Shown here piece by piece: positions 32,323 to 45,382 of a DNA stretch of 64,000 nt (the first letter of the stretch is position 1; the number at the start of each line of letters is the position of its first letter). Made by a program: the position numbers and the translations under genes. Source of the DNA: Actinernus sp. WN-2022 (Eukaryota > Cnidaria > Anthozoa > Actiniaria > Actinernidae). The notes under the pieces are model-generated. The model saw nothing but the letters and a program-made list of their open reading frames with translations, was not told where the DNA came from and made no database searches. Location of the stretch: NCBI GenBank assembly GCA_030867875.1, contig JAOWCC010001751.1, forward strand, positions 20,854,026 to 20,918,025. Reading direction: 5' to 3'.

Positions 32323-35300
32323 ATGGTCACATCGCATGGTCACATATGGTTACATCGCATGGTCACATGGTCACATCGCATGGTCACATCGCATGGTCAC
32401 ATGGTCACATCGCATGGTCACATGGCATGGTCACATGGTCACATCGCATGGTCACATCGCATGGTCACATCGCATGGTCACATGGCATGGTCACATGGTC
32501 ACATCGCATGGTCACATCGCATGGTCACATGGCATGGTCAAATGGTCACATCGCATGGTAACATGGTCACATCGCATGGTCACATGGCATGGTCACATGG
32601 CATGGTCACATGGTCACATCGCATGGTCACATCGCATGGTCACATCGCATGGTCACATCGCATGGTCACATCGCATGGTCACATCGCATGGTCACATCGC
32701 ATGGTCACATCGCATGGTCACATCGCATGGTCACATCGCATGGTCACATGGTCACATATGGTTACATCGCATGGTCACATGGCATGGTCACATGGCATGG
32801 TCACATGGCATGGTCACATGGCATGGTCACATGGCATGGTCACATGGCATGGTCACATGGCATGGTCACATCGCATGGTAACATGGTCACATCGCATGGT
32901 CACATATGGTTACATCGCATGGTCACATGGCATGGTCACATGGTCACATCGCATGGTCACATCGCATGGTAACATGGTCACATCGCATGGTCACATCGCA
33001 TGGTCACATATGGTTACATCGCATGGTCACATGGCATGGTCACATGGTCACATCGCATGGTCACATCGCATGGTCACATCGCATGGTCACATGGCATGGT
33101 CACATGGTCACATCGCATGGTCACATCGCATGGTCACATGGCATGGTCAAATGGTCACATCGCATGGTAACATGGTCACATCGCATGGTCACATGGCATG
33201 GTCACATGGCATGGTCACATGGTCACATCGCATGGTCACATCGCATGGTCACATCGCATGGTCACATCGCATGGTCACATCGCATGGTAACATGGTCACA
33301 TCGCATGGTCACATCGCATGGTCACATATGGTTACATCGCATGGTCACATCGAATTGTCACATGGTCACATCGCATGGTCACATGGTCACATCGCATGGT
33401 CACATGGCCACATCACATGGTCACATCACATGGTCGTATCGCATGGTCACATCGCATGGTAACATGGTCACATCGCATGGTCACATCGCATGGTCACATA
33501 TGGTTACATCGCATGGTCACATGGCATGGTCACATCGCATGGTCACATCGCATGGTAACATGGTCACATGGCATGGTCACATCGCATGGTCACATATGGT
33601 TACATCGCATGGTCACATGGCATGGTCACATGGTCACATCGCATGGTCACATCGCATGGTAACATGGTCACATCGCATGGTCACATCGCATGGTCACATA
33701 TGGTTACATCGCATGGTCACATCGCATTGTCACATGGTCAAATCGCATGGTCACATGGTCACATCGCATGGTCACATCGCATGGTAACATGGTCACATCG
33801 CATGGTCACATCGCATGGTCACATCGCATGGTCACATCGCATGGTCACATATGGTTACATCGCATGGTCACATCGAATTGTCACATGGTCACATCGCATG
33901 GTCACATGGTCACATCGCATGGTCACATGGCCACATCACATGGTCACATCACATGGTCATATCGCATGGTCACATCGCATGGTAACATGGTCACATCGCA
34001 TGGTCACATCGCATGGTCACATATGGTTACATCGCATGGTCACATGGCATGGTCACATGGCATGGTCACATCGCATGGTCACATCGCATGGTAACATGGT
34101 CACATCGCATGGTCACATCGCATGGTCACATCGCATGGTCACATCGCATGGTCACATCGCATGGTCACATATGGTTACATCGCATGGTCACATCGCATGG
34201 TCACATGGTCACATCGCATGGTCACATCGCATGGTAACATGGTCACATCGCATGGTCACATATGGTTACATCGCATGGTCACATGGCATTGTCACATGGT
34301 CACATCGCATGGTCACATGGTCACATCGCATGGTCACATGGTCACATCGCATGGTCACATGGCCACATCACATGGTCACATCACATGGTCATATCGCATG
34401 GTCACATCGCATGGTGACATGGTCACATCGCATGGTCACATCGCATGGTCACATATGGTTACATCGCATGGTCACATGGCATGGTCACATCGCATGGTCA
34501 CATCGCATGGTAACATGGTCACATCGCATGGTCACATCGCATGGTCACATCGCATGGTCACATCGCATGGTCACATCGCATGGTCACATCGCATGGTCAC
34601 ATCGCATGGTCACATCGCATGGTCACATCGCATGGTCACATGGTCACATATGGTTACATCGCATGGTCACATGGCATGGTCACATGGCATGGTCACATGG
34701 CATGGTCACATGGCATGGTCACATGGCATGGTCACATGGCATGGTCACATCGCATGGTAACATGGTCACATCGCATGGTCACATATGGTTACATCGCATG
34801 GTCACATGGCATGGTCACATGGTCACATGGCATGGTCACATCGCATGGTAACATGGTCACATCGCATGGTAACATGGTCACATCGCATGGTCACATCGCA
34901 TGGTCACATCGCATGGTCACATCGCATGGTCACATGGTCACATATGGTTACATCGCATGGTCACATGGCATGGTCACATGGCATGGTCACATGGCATGGT
35001 CACATGGCATGGTCACATGGCATGGTCACATGGCATGGTCACATCGCATGGTAACATGGTCACATCGCATGGTCACATATGGTTACATCGCATGGTCACA
35101 TGGCATGGTCACATGGTCACATCGCATGGTCACATCGCATGGTAACATGGTCACATCGCATGGTCACATCGCATGGTCACATATGGTTACATCGCATGGT
35201 CACATCGCATTGTCACATGGTCACATCGCATGGTCACATGGTCACATCGCATGGTCACATCGCATGGTAACATGGTCACATCGCATGGTCACATCGCATG

Positions 35301-35976
35301 GTCACATATGGTCACATCGCATGGTCACATCGAATTGTCACATGGTCACATCGCATGGTCACATGGTCACATCGCATGGTCACATGGCCACATCACATGG
35401 TCACATCACATGGTCATATCGCATGGTCACATCGCATGGTAACATGGTCACATCGCATGGTCACATCGCATGGTCACATATGGTTACATCGCATGGTCAC
35501 ATGGCATGGTCACATCGCATGGTCACATCGCATGGTAACATGGTCACATCGCATGGTCACATCGCATGGTCACATCGCATGGTCACATCGCATGGTCACA
35601 TATGGTTACATCGCATGGTCACATCGCATGGTCACATGGTCACATCGCATGGTCACATCGCATGGTAACATGGTCACATCGCATGGTCACATATGGTTAC
35701 ATCGCATGGTCACATGGCATTGTCACATGGTCACATCGCATGGTCACATGGTCACATCGCATGGTCACATGGTCACATCGCATGGTCACATGGCCACATC
35801 ACATGGTCACATCACATGATTGGTCACATCGCATGGTAACATGGTCACATCGCATGGTCACATGGCATTGTCACATGGTCACATCGCATGGTCACATGGT
35901 CACATCGCATGGTCACATGGCCACATCACATGGTCACATCACATGGTCATATCGCATGGTCACATCGCATGGTCAC
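32323..35976 (+). repeat. 13-bp satellite array, about 280 monomers
   Basis: The consensus is ATGGTCACATCGC, with regular variants ATGGTCACATGGC, ATGGTAAC, an 8-base short unit ATGGTCAC, and ATGGTCACAT followed by ATGGTTACATCGC. Variants are arranged in higher-order blocks that recur: for example the ATGGCCACATCACATGGTCA block appears near 33404, 33929, 34352, 35385, 35789 and 35920. Because 13 leaves remainder 1 on division by 3, all three forward frames are stop-free over long stretches and read MVTSHGHIAWSHR repeats; these are not genes. The reverse strand meets TGA in every monomer. The array ends abruptly at 35976. Confidence 0.97.
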
Positions 35977-37200
35977 CGACAATTTTGACCATATCAATTA
36001 AAATCACACAAAAGAGGACATTTGGTATTGGTCATCGCTTTGAAGTAAATGCGATTTTATTTGATAGAGATAACTTCAGTCGCATTACAAGTTTATAATG
36101 TGGCCTACCTGTTGATACCGGAGAATTCTCTGCTTTCGTTTTGACCGCTCCAAAATCTCTCCTGAGTGATCTTTGTAATGGCGCCGGTGCTTCAGTACAA
36201 GAAAAAATAGCACGAAATGGAACTTGAACAGCGATTTGTACCACTCTAAACTCAAAAACCTCGATGTTCTATACATCAAAACACTGGAAATGCATTATTC
36301 TATCTGAATTCAGCGGTAGAAAGTCAGTTCAGACATCCGTATTCAAGTTAGATCCAGTTTTCCTCTGCTTGATCGTCCATAAACGAGTAACACCTTGTAA
36401 GAATTCACTTCACTCGCGAAAGCAAATTCAAATTTGTTCAGTCGAAATCTTAACATAATCTCTCTAAACAGTTACCAGTTGCAGATTAGATGTTACCTAA
36501 ATTTGATTTGAAGATAGAAAACTTTCATAAATCATTTTATTTGTTTTAAAAGGCAAAATAGCTCCCAAAACCATGTATTTTGGAGTGAGATGACTGGGCC
36601 GATACCGGAAGTGAGTCACCGGATTTCGATATGTAGGCTTTTGTACGCATTGACTTTGATATGATGTACTGAACGAAACACGTAGTAAATTAAACGACAT
36701 ATCACGATAAACTATCGTAAAAAATGTTTTACAACGACAAACGATATATAGTCGAGTTGCAGGCCGGAAATTGTGTGTGTGTGATTCATTGAGTGTGCGT
36801 AATAATGGCCGCAAATTTGCAATAAATGGCAAAAACAGGCAATCAGAATTTGTGTACCATAATACAAGACACAATTGCAAGTCACAACAATAGCAGCAAA
36901 ATATGTTTATAATTGTAACAAAAATACGTACTAATACCACAGATAACAGATTTAGACTAGCCAGCCTTTTCAGTTTACAGGCTCTAAATATTTAATTTTA
37001 TAAAACTAGAATCAGCAAATATAACCATACTACGCCAATGAGATGAGAGCCCATCAATAAAGAAAATAACCAAATGAATACACATAAATATATTTAAACT
37101 ATTTGTGTTATCATATGGATTTCTGAAACACGCAAGATTTAGTTACGGAACTGCTACTCACTGTTTATAACAGACTTTTTAACCTTGAAAGTCACGTGCT
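35977..37200. other. Intergenic, no gene supported
   Basis: A minus-strand open frame at 36497-36940 (147 codons) has no recognisable domain or coding signature, so it is not annotated. No repeats were identified. Confidence 0.45.
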
Positions 37201-37282
37201 GCTGCGATGGCCGAGTGGTTAAGGCGTTGGACTCGAAATCCAATGGGGTCTCCCCGCGCAGGTTCGAATCCTGCTCGCAGCG
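37201..37282 (+). tRNA. tRNA-Ser(CGA)
   Basis: An 82-nt cloverleaf with acceptor stem GCTGCGA / TCGCAGC, G discriminator, A-box region TGGCCGAGTGG, anticodon loop CTCGAAA (anticodon CGA) between paired TTGGA / TCCAA, a long variable arm typical of serine tRNAs, and B-box GGTTCGAATCC. No intron. A T8 run at about 37289-37296 serves as the RNA polymerase III terminator. Confidence 0.95.
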
Positions 37283-37780
37283 ACGAATATTTTTTTTCGC
37301 TTTATGTGAAGGAAACTCTTCTTCTTCTTTCCTTCTTCTTCTTCTACTTCAGTGAAGTAAGCCGCGATTCCTTCTAACTGTGCTCTTTCTAGTTTTGGTA
37401 TTGATGGTATTGCCTTCGAGAGAAAATGGCTGCTTCAACATCATTGTCCAAAAAAGCGACAAAAACGTTTTTTTTCTTGTGTGCATGCGCTCGGATTTCA
37501 CCACGATATGACCGATGAGCCGACCCTTCCATCGTTCAGCCATATGGCCTCTTGATTTCTTGAAGATACAGTCTACATATATTTTCAGGCGAGCGAAGCG
37601 ATTCTAGTTTATCCTGCGAACGCGAATCGCAAAAAAAGCGGGCGAGAGATTTTGAGAATGTCTAAGTCCGGTAGTCCACTGCAGAAGATGGAAGTGGATG
37701 GTGTTTCTACTAGTTTATTTTTGCGAATGGGACAAACTGTGGCACTGACTACGGCACGATTATACCGTTACCTGCGACGT

Positions 37781-37857
37781 AGCCTGATTTTGAGACGGTA
37801 ACGAGGTCGTCCGTTAGGAAGTGAGCGGACGACCTCGTACCCTCTCAAAATCAGGCT
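37781..37857. repeat. Inverted repeat, about 32-bp arms
   Basis: AGCCTGATTTTGAGACGGTA then ACGAGGTCGTCCG is mirrored after a 12-base loop, with a 1-base length difference. It is hairpin-forming and MITE-like or a foldback. It lies between two tRNA genes. Confidence 0.65.
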
Positions 37858-38124
37858 GCGAAGAGACTCGTTACTGAAAGGGAGGCTGATAGGAAACGTT
37901 CCCTGAGGTTCGCAGGCTAGGTTTCCCCATTCTTTTGGTCTTTCTGATCCAATCAAACTTGTACTGAGATAAACAGTGCAGATGCGGTGGAACGAACTAC
38001 GGCATGCCCGTAGCCTTACTCATACGAAGTCTGCTCCACTTTATTACTTTACGAAAGAGAATGACGGTTTAAGAAGGAACTTTGAAGGATTCACGGGGAA
38101 TCACGGCACACAAAAAAAATCAAC

Positions 38125-38196
38125 TGCGATGGCCGGGAATCGAACCCGGGTCAACTGCTTGGAAGGCAGCTATGCTCACCACTATACCACCAACGC
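38125..38196 (-). tRNA. tRNA-Gly(TCC)
   Basis: A 72-nt cloverleaf on the minus strand. It starts GCGTTGGTGGTATAGTGGTG (A box), has anticodon loop CTTCCAA (anticodon TCC) and B-box GGTTCGATTCC. The acceptor stem GCGTTGG / CCATCGC has one T-T mismatch compared with the usual CCAACGC. The minus strand continues into a T-run (A-run at 38113-38120 on +), a Pol III terminator. Confidence 0.9.
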
Positions 38197-38295
38197 TTTC
38201 ACATTACGTGAAGTGACTTTTATTGTTTATGTATACGTGGCCACGGAATTCGATCCAGTCTACGCGCCTTGATCCACCGCAGGTAGCCCTAGCCA

Positions 38296-38330
38296 ACACC
38301 GCGGCAAAACGACTGCGCATGCGTTACTAT
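38296..38330. repeat. Isolated end of the MULE-like MITE family
   Basis: ACACCGCGGCAAAACGACTG followed by CGCATGCGTTA matches one terminal repeat of the 51948-52299 element, without the second end. It shows the family is dispersed. Confidence 0.5.
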
Positions 38331-39191
38331 TCGTCTCGTAGCTTGAAACAAGATGGCGGCCAGGATGGAGGCTGAAAGTTCGTTTCTGCGTTAATTAAGT
38401 CCTGGCAAATAAAATTCTACAGATCTGTTTGGGAGCCACGGATCTGTGCAAGTGGTGGATAGCCAGTTGAACAGAACCAGGTGACAGAACCAAGTACGAT
38501 CTCATTCTCGACAAAGTCAAGAACCTTAACAAGAACCCCCGAAGAATGTTACAAAAGTTACAGTTACTTTGAGTAAATATACAGTTGACTGCCTCTGGCA
38601 TGGCATGCAGTAGTGAGTGGAGTACGAGTTTTCAATTGGTGTGCATCACGGTTTAAAAGATTTTGCCAAGAAAAGCGTAAAAAATATATGAATGAATTTT
38701 TTTACCAAAGTGTGGCTTGCGAAAGCTGAGATGGAAGAAACCATTTGAAACACTATAATGATCCAATATGAATACATGAATAGGCTGACTTTTGTAGAGA
38801 AGTAGCTTTGTGGTTGTTGGTTACTTTTGAATTCCCATTTCAAGCTATAATGATTGATAGTGGACAGGATCTTTACTGTTACTATTTAGATTAAATATGT
38901 CATCTCCATCATTCCGAGGCCTTCACCTCAAAACCTTACATTTTATTGGATCCCATTTGGATTGCACTGACAAAGAATGCCATTGTTTTAGGGTTAGGGT
39001 TTGTGTTGTTTCAGGTTAGGTTATTGTTTGGATAGCCAATACTATTCCAGGTTCCGAAGAGGTGAAGGCTACCCCCCATATTACCCTCGTCAAATGTGTG
39101 AAGTTATAGGGGGAGGATTTTGGTGTATAACCGATAGAAGGCATAGGTCACATGATAGGTGAGCACTACATAACACAGACTGAGTCCACGT

Positions 39192-39265
39192 CTCCGTAGT
39201 GCAGTGGTTAAGCCATCTACTTTCTATGCTGTGTGTCGAGGGTTTGAGTCCCAGCTTGTGAGCTC
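39192..39265 (+). pseudogene. tRNA-like sequence, probable SINE head or tRNA relic
   Basis: The A-box TAGTGCAGTGG and B-box GGTTTGAGTCCC are well spaced, but the acceptor and anticodon stems are poorly paired. It resembles a tRNA-derived SINE head rather than a functional tRNA. Confidence 0.4.
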
Positions 39266-39396
39266 TAATCATCAATTAGCTCTAAAGCATAGGTTTACTG
39301 ACCAGTCACAATTTTTAAAATTATCGGTTAAGCTTTTGTATTTCCTCTAAGTTTGTCAGATTATCAGTTGCCCATAAAAAAAACGACACAGAAATG

Positions 39397-39419
39397 ACCC
39401 CCCCCCCCCCCCCCCCCCT
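39397..39419 (+). repeat. Poly-C run
   Basis: More than 20 consecutive C followed by TATATAGATC. Run length is unreliable. Confidence 0.9.
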
Positions 39420-41359
39420 ATATAGATCATGACTGGTATAACCCTCGTTATCTGTTGCTCTGGATGAGGGATTGATATGCAGATGGTGTAAGAAGGATAA
39501 TGCACAGCATAGTCCGTGTTCTCACCAGAATTTTGTAGCTTGGGATCCAAGCTAGCCCTCCAGTATATTATTTTTTAGTGCACCATTTCAAAAACAAATG
39601 TGAGAATCCTGCAGTGGCATGGTCTGGTGTGAACACTGCATAGTCCAGGCCTGTAGCCAGACTAAAATGATGCACGAAAATGAAAATGGTGACCAAACCA
39701 AAGAAAATGTTGACAGGAAATGGCAGGAAAACACCAAAACGATGCTTGTAACTCGTGGAAGGTCATAAATAAAAATGCTTTGTGACTCTTGCAACCTCAT
39801 TGGACAGGTAAAGTACTGAAATAACATTGGACCCGGCCTCAACTTCAAGCAATTTTATTTTTATTTTATATTTTTTTACCTCTGTTTGCCTCATACTGGC
39901 TATGGGCCTGTAGTAAATCTAAAGCCCTGCACCCCTCCTCCTGGGACATAGCAGGAATTATTAAAGGAGAACTGTACTCTAAAATTAACCTATTTTTAAA
40001 GAACCTATTTTTGTTGTTGTTACATTTTGTAATTTAAAGGAAGGTCCTTGAATATCAAAAAATTGTGAGTTTTGACTTCAAACACTGCTGGCAGCACAAT
40101 TAATGTACATGTGTCAGTGGATATTTCATGACAGTGTACAAGCCCTCCAGCCTCGTAAACTCTGTTAATTTTAGAGATTTTATTTTTTCTGGCTTTAACT
40201 TGAAAGATATGAGGATGAAACTTGCACAAGTTACTATTTTTGGCTAAATTCTCTTTCCAATTTTGGCATCCATTTTGAGAGCAGCAGTACCATACTTGAT
40301 TGAAAATACACAATCTTTTATCTAAATCTTTTACTTTTTTCCCAGTTCTTTCTAAACTTATCTTCCTTGTATGCTACATTATAAATACTAACATCCCAAT
40401 TCTATGCCGAATTTCCTCCAAAAAAAATATTTTAAAATAAAGTGCAACTTGAGAAAAATAACTTTGAAAATCAAATTATTATCCATTATTAATACCTTCA
40501 AGATTAATAAAAAAATAAGTCAATTTTATAGTACAGTTCACAGAAATGGGGCCAACAGACACCTCAACTTGCCAAAAAATCCTGGTGACTTCAATGATCA
40601 CTGCTATTAGCTCTCCCCAGGCCCCTTTTTAGTGTATGAGAACCTCTTCTCGTCTCTTTCACAAGCTCAGCCAGCAAGAAATCTGTCATGAAACCATGGT
40701 AACCAGTCTGTTTTCTCGCATGGTTGATTAGTTCCTGTAAAAAACTAGTGTTGATCTGTGTCCACGGGGAAGATAAACACTGCCATAATCAACTGAATGA
40801 CGATTAAGGTATCAGTGGGAAGTGAGTAGCAGCTGACATTTCAAATGCTTGCTCTTTGTCAGAACAAGAGGGAATTGTGGGGGTGGAAATCGTTTATCAA
40901 GTGTTGAGTGCAGGATTACCACTGAGGAAGCATGTACTCAGATGAAGGATCAAAGGAAATTTCCTCATCCTATTATACTAATAGGTGTAATAATCAAAAC
41001 TCAATGCTAATTTAAAAACTTTAATTATGTGTTTTCTCACATAACTGTAAGTATGGGTGACAAACAACAGCTCTTTTTCACACACAATATACAACACATG
41101 ACTAATTATGAATAGCAGGCAATTCATATGAAATAGAACAATAATTACTATGTTTTGTATCCTTGTTCTTAATATTAACTTCGTACAATCTTACTATTAA
41201 TAATCATTTACAGTACTGATCCATATCATTTTTCTCATTTCATCAATCATGTTACATGCAATTTAATTGTTCACATTGTTCATCATATACGACCATACTA
41301 GACAATTTATTAGCATTGTTTACATATTTAATAAAATAAGTATGAATTCAGGTGCTGCT
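39420..41359. other. Intergenic, no gene seen
   Basis: AT-rich sequence with only short unconvincing open frames. No repeats were recognised. Confidence 0.45.
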
Positions 41360-41588
41360 TGCAATAGCTTATATTACAGTTGCATCTGTGAATAGCAGTT
41401 TCAGCAGTATTGACCCAAATGCCTCACATGAATGATGGTTTCAATGGTGCTTCACAAGAGACCTGTGATAATCATGGTCCTATTAATGTGCTTCATTATG
41501 ACAATGTATCGAAGTGAGGCAATCGGGTCAATACCGCTGAAACTGCTATTTGTTGACGCAACTAATAATAATATTATCAGCTATTGCT
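41360..41588. mobile_element. Inverted-repeat MITE
   Basis: Arms of about 48-68 bp: TTGCATCTGTGAATAGCAGT … GACCCAAATGCCTCAC (41380-41427) pairs with 41514-41561, and the pairing extends outward to GCAATAGCT / AGCTATTGC. About 85% arm identity and an 86-bp loop. Non-coding. Confidence 0.7.
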
Positions 41589-42446
41589 AATACACAAGCA
41601 GTGACGTTACTAGTATGTCAAAATGTGGTTGCCTGTATATATGCTAGTTCTCACCTGTTGGGTACGTGTTCTCTTTTGGTATGGCTATAATTAATACATT
41701 TAATTTGTATTTAATAAAGGGGTGGTTAAAAAATGTCAGAAGTTGCTTTGAAGAGTATCAGACCACCGAGTTCCTGGTCTGTACCCACACTGTCAAACTA
41801 AGAACCTAGAATGTGAACTTCCAACTAGTATGAACTAAATACTGGAAGAGTGCTATAGCTATACTTGCCTATGCATAGTGTAGGTGCACAAGTGTAACTG
41901 CACGTATAATAACTAAATAAAATTAAATATATATCTAATTTATATATTAATTATGGTGCTGGTGAATCTCTATAAATAAGAGCAGGTGGGTTTCAGAAAG
42001 AGCTAGTAATAATATTATCGAATCCGGAGTTTAATACCCTGCTATATAGACAGAGAGTCCTTGGCCCTTTGTTGATTTTAATTGTTCTCTGCATAATCGT
42101 CTGGCATGGCAAACACAAGAACTTAAATGGGGAGCTGAACGTCTCTGATGAGTAATCTTTAGTCAAGGAATACAGTTTACCTTGGCATTCTCTTGCTTGA
42201 CGCCGGGCAGGAATAACCGTAAAAACGGCGGGGTAATAAAGTGTAACAGAAAATGTAAAAGTAACGCCATTTCCTTACTTCTACTCTAAATTTGACGAAA
42301 TGTTGGCAGGTTGGTAACAAAGTAAAACTTCATTTTGGGGACAATTGTTTCTGTATTCTGACGTTGTTGTGACATCATAAGGAATGCCTCTTTTTTTGGT
42401 GAAAATTAACCTTTAAAATATGTTTCAAACATATTCAGAATGCCTT

Positions 42447-43907
42447 TATGAAATATATCAGAAGTCCATAACCAGAAGTGTCCATCTGGTATTGGGGTAG
42501 CGGCCCATCAGTTTACAGAGTAGTCTATTTTTAGAAATGCTAATCTCAAATTCAATGGCGGACATTGGATCAGATGCGAGAGTCATGGCTCCGGGGGGGG
42601 CACTCATGTACACGACGTAAATGAGATGTGCAGTGGTACCGGATAAAGGTTTGAGCCCTGAATTTCGTAAACTAAGTCTTGTTTTGGAGCAAATCAACTA
42701 TCAATTCGGGTTTATTTTCATAAATTTTATTGGAAATTCTGGTTAATTAAAAACACCTTCATATAAATTTTATTTTGCAAACTGGGTCGGGCTCTGAAGA
42801 CGATACCTCACATACCTTCCCTTTATTATGCAAGCAGTGCCCCCCCGGTTTGAAGCTCAGTACATACAGGTCGCCAAGCGGTGCTACAAACTACAAAGCT
42901 AAGTACGGTGGCAAATGTCGGGCTTTATTGACTACTAAAATTGAAGATATTGGAATTGTAATGAAACGAAATGTATAGACTGATCATCTGTGCCTCGTGC
43001 TAATGGATTTTTGGGTGATTGAGAAAGTTAAAAGTGATTTTCAAGTCTTCAAGTGTTGACTATAGCGACGAGTATAAAAAATTGAATTACTGATGAAAAA
43101 ATTCACATTCATCTGGCCAGGAACAACTGACATTATACCAGGACAAAATTCTTGTTGTAAACACGAAGTCTGAAACGGATGAAACGGGAAAATAAAAGGT
43201 TACAAAGAAACCACATGTTCTGGTTTATAATGGTCTTTCCTGAACATGTGGTGCTCACCAGTTCTTGCGGCCTCTTATAATTAGCAAATTTCCTCTGGTT
43301 TTCCGTGGTGTGGACTCTTATTTACCACGATTTACGTCATCACATGGTCAAAATTTGTTGTGGACTCACAAGGCGCTGATGACGTAAATCGTGGTAAATA
43401 AGAGTCCACACCACGGAAAACCAGAGGAAATTTGTTTTTTACAACAATATTAGAAAACGTACAAGGAAGTTTCGTTACACTTAAGCGTGGGAGCTTTGAA
43501 AGAGCCAACGGTGTCTATAACTTTCTCGCGTCAGCACCGTTGTCTGGACTCTCATTTACCACCGTACTTCAACCAATCAGATCGCGAGATTACCGACAGT
43601 TGTGGTAAAAATGAGAAATAGCTGATTATCAAGAAGTTAATACACTAGCAATATTAAGTAGCATTCGCTCGCCTTGTCCGTCAAAATTTTGTCGCATATA
43701 TAATTTTAAAACTGTACAATATTACAAACAAAGGAAATCGCTGTATTAGCCAATCAGGCGCTGCTGATAAATTTTCGAAGAATATGATTGGCTGCGAGAT
43801 GGCGGGAAAAGCTTTCTATAAATAGACTACTCTGTAAACTGATGGGCCAAACTCTATAGTGGGAGATGGACACTTCTGGTTATGGACTTCTGAATATATT
43901 CATTTGG
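42447..43907. mobile_element. 1.46-kb TIR element, about 90-bp ends
   Basis: The left end holds AGAAGTCCATAACCAGAAGT and CCCATCAGTTTACAGAGTAG (42447-42540). The right end 43812-43907 is its reverse complement with small indels. The interior contains a perfect hairpin (43285-43434) and no transposase. A G-run GGGGGGGCACTC at 42593 resembles the G-run insertion at 62190. Superfamily not determined. Confidence 0.7.
43285..43434. mobile_element. Perfect 58-bp inverted repeat nested in the TIR element
   Basis: Left arm 43285-43342 and right arm 43377-43434 are identical reverse complements over all 58 bases, starting CAAATTTCCTCTGGTTTTCC, with a 34-base loop. A diverged fragment of the same arm (GTCTGGACTCTCATTTACCA) lies at 43543. 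Zero divergence points to a recent insertion or arm conversion. Confidence 0.85.
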
Positions 43908-45382
43908 CGAAAATTTGAACTTTCTACGATAAATATATTCCAAGTTATGGACGATTCACTATTTTTATGACGTCATTATTAGTGACGTCATACTTCAAGC
44001 TTAACTATAAAAAAAATGATATTAAAGAGAACACTATGACTTGTGAGTGTTAGCCAAATGCATTTCATCGATAAAATTCCAAAAAAAATGAACTGGCTAT
44101 TTTCTGAGGGTACACAAATATATTTATTCTAAAAAGAACACGTTATTACTAAAGAGCTCTATTATTGTGCAAAATATGATGCACCAGTATTTCGAACTGT
44201 CAAAGTTAAAACAAGCGACATTTTCATAATTGGTTTTATACTATTTATCAGTTCCCGCCAATTTTTGTTGAGAAAATTACCAAAATACAAAATTTAATAA
44301 CTTTAGTTTACTTCAACCAATCGAGAACGGGTTTTCGATTATTTCATTCGATCTCATGAACAAGAGGTAATAAAAATGTATAAGAAACCTATTAGACAAG
44401 GATATATGACGTCATTGTGACGTCATAATGATGGCTATATAATTAGTTTAACTTATCAGACTATGTTTTGTTTACACTCCTTTACACACCTACCAAAATT
44501 CATTCTTCTAGGTCGAAAACCTTAAAAAAATTATAAAACCCGCCGTTTTTACGATCATTTGTGCCCGGCGTGGTCAGACACCAGTCAGCTCGTCAGAAAA
44601 GCAGTTAGGGCGCTTCGGCTACCATTATAAAACGCGTGCCTTGAGTTACCTTGAGTTTGGGGTATTTATTCTTAAGTGGTCAGAACCATCCCTTACAGGT
44701 CTAGCCTCGCTGTCGCTTTTAACATTCTTCCTAATCTCGATACCGTTGTTGTTTGGAGTCTGCATGAGGAGAGCCAGTTCATCTCTGTCAAGATTATCAT
44801 CAATCTCGTCCCAGACCATGGCCAGTCCACAACGTGCGCGCCATGAACCGACAGTCTGATTACCCAGGAGGCACCGCGAGAATGAAAACGTTGCCTGAAA
44901 CCTCTGGAGAACTATCACGTGGTCTGAAATGGGACAACAAACAAGCAAGCTGAAAGGGTCTATTAATCTCTGAAATGTTTTACAACACTTAACTGCTAAT
45001 TTTTACCTAACAGCTAACACTTAAATTCTGGGTTTATAACACTTAACACTAAAAAAAACCGAGGCAATGACAGTTTACAGTAAAGCCCATCTACACCCTC
45101 GTACTGGCTGTTTCTTTAAATATTATAATTTAATACGATATCATTTTGACTACAACTATCATCGACGCCTTGCTATTTTTTTCTTTGATAATATTGCGGC
45201 TCTCGCTCACTCTCAGGTCTATTCTCTTTTGATAATATGCTCATGTAATAGACCAGTTTGCGGTTAATTCCAACATTTTGAAAGGGTGCAAACGGATTCC
45301 CATACAAACACTGTATTTCGGGCCCGATGCCAAATAATTTCCGTAATTAATATCGAAATTTTGAAATATTCACTATCTGCGG

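Noticed and set aside
32323..35988. Long forward open frames (up to 427 codons) in three registers
   Set aside because: They are a consequence of a 13-base satellite monomer without stops in the forward direction. All frames encode the same repeat, with no start context or gene structure.
36497..36940. 147-codon minus-strand open frame
   Set aside because: No domain, no codon character, no poly(A) or promoter context; cysteine and serine content looks like chance translation of AT-rich DNA.
44641..44948. Overlapping frames on both strands near 44.7 kb
   Set aside because: They are mutual shadows with no recognisable product.
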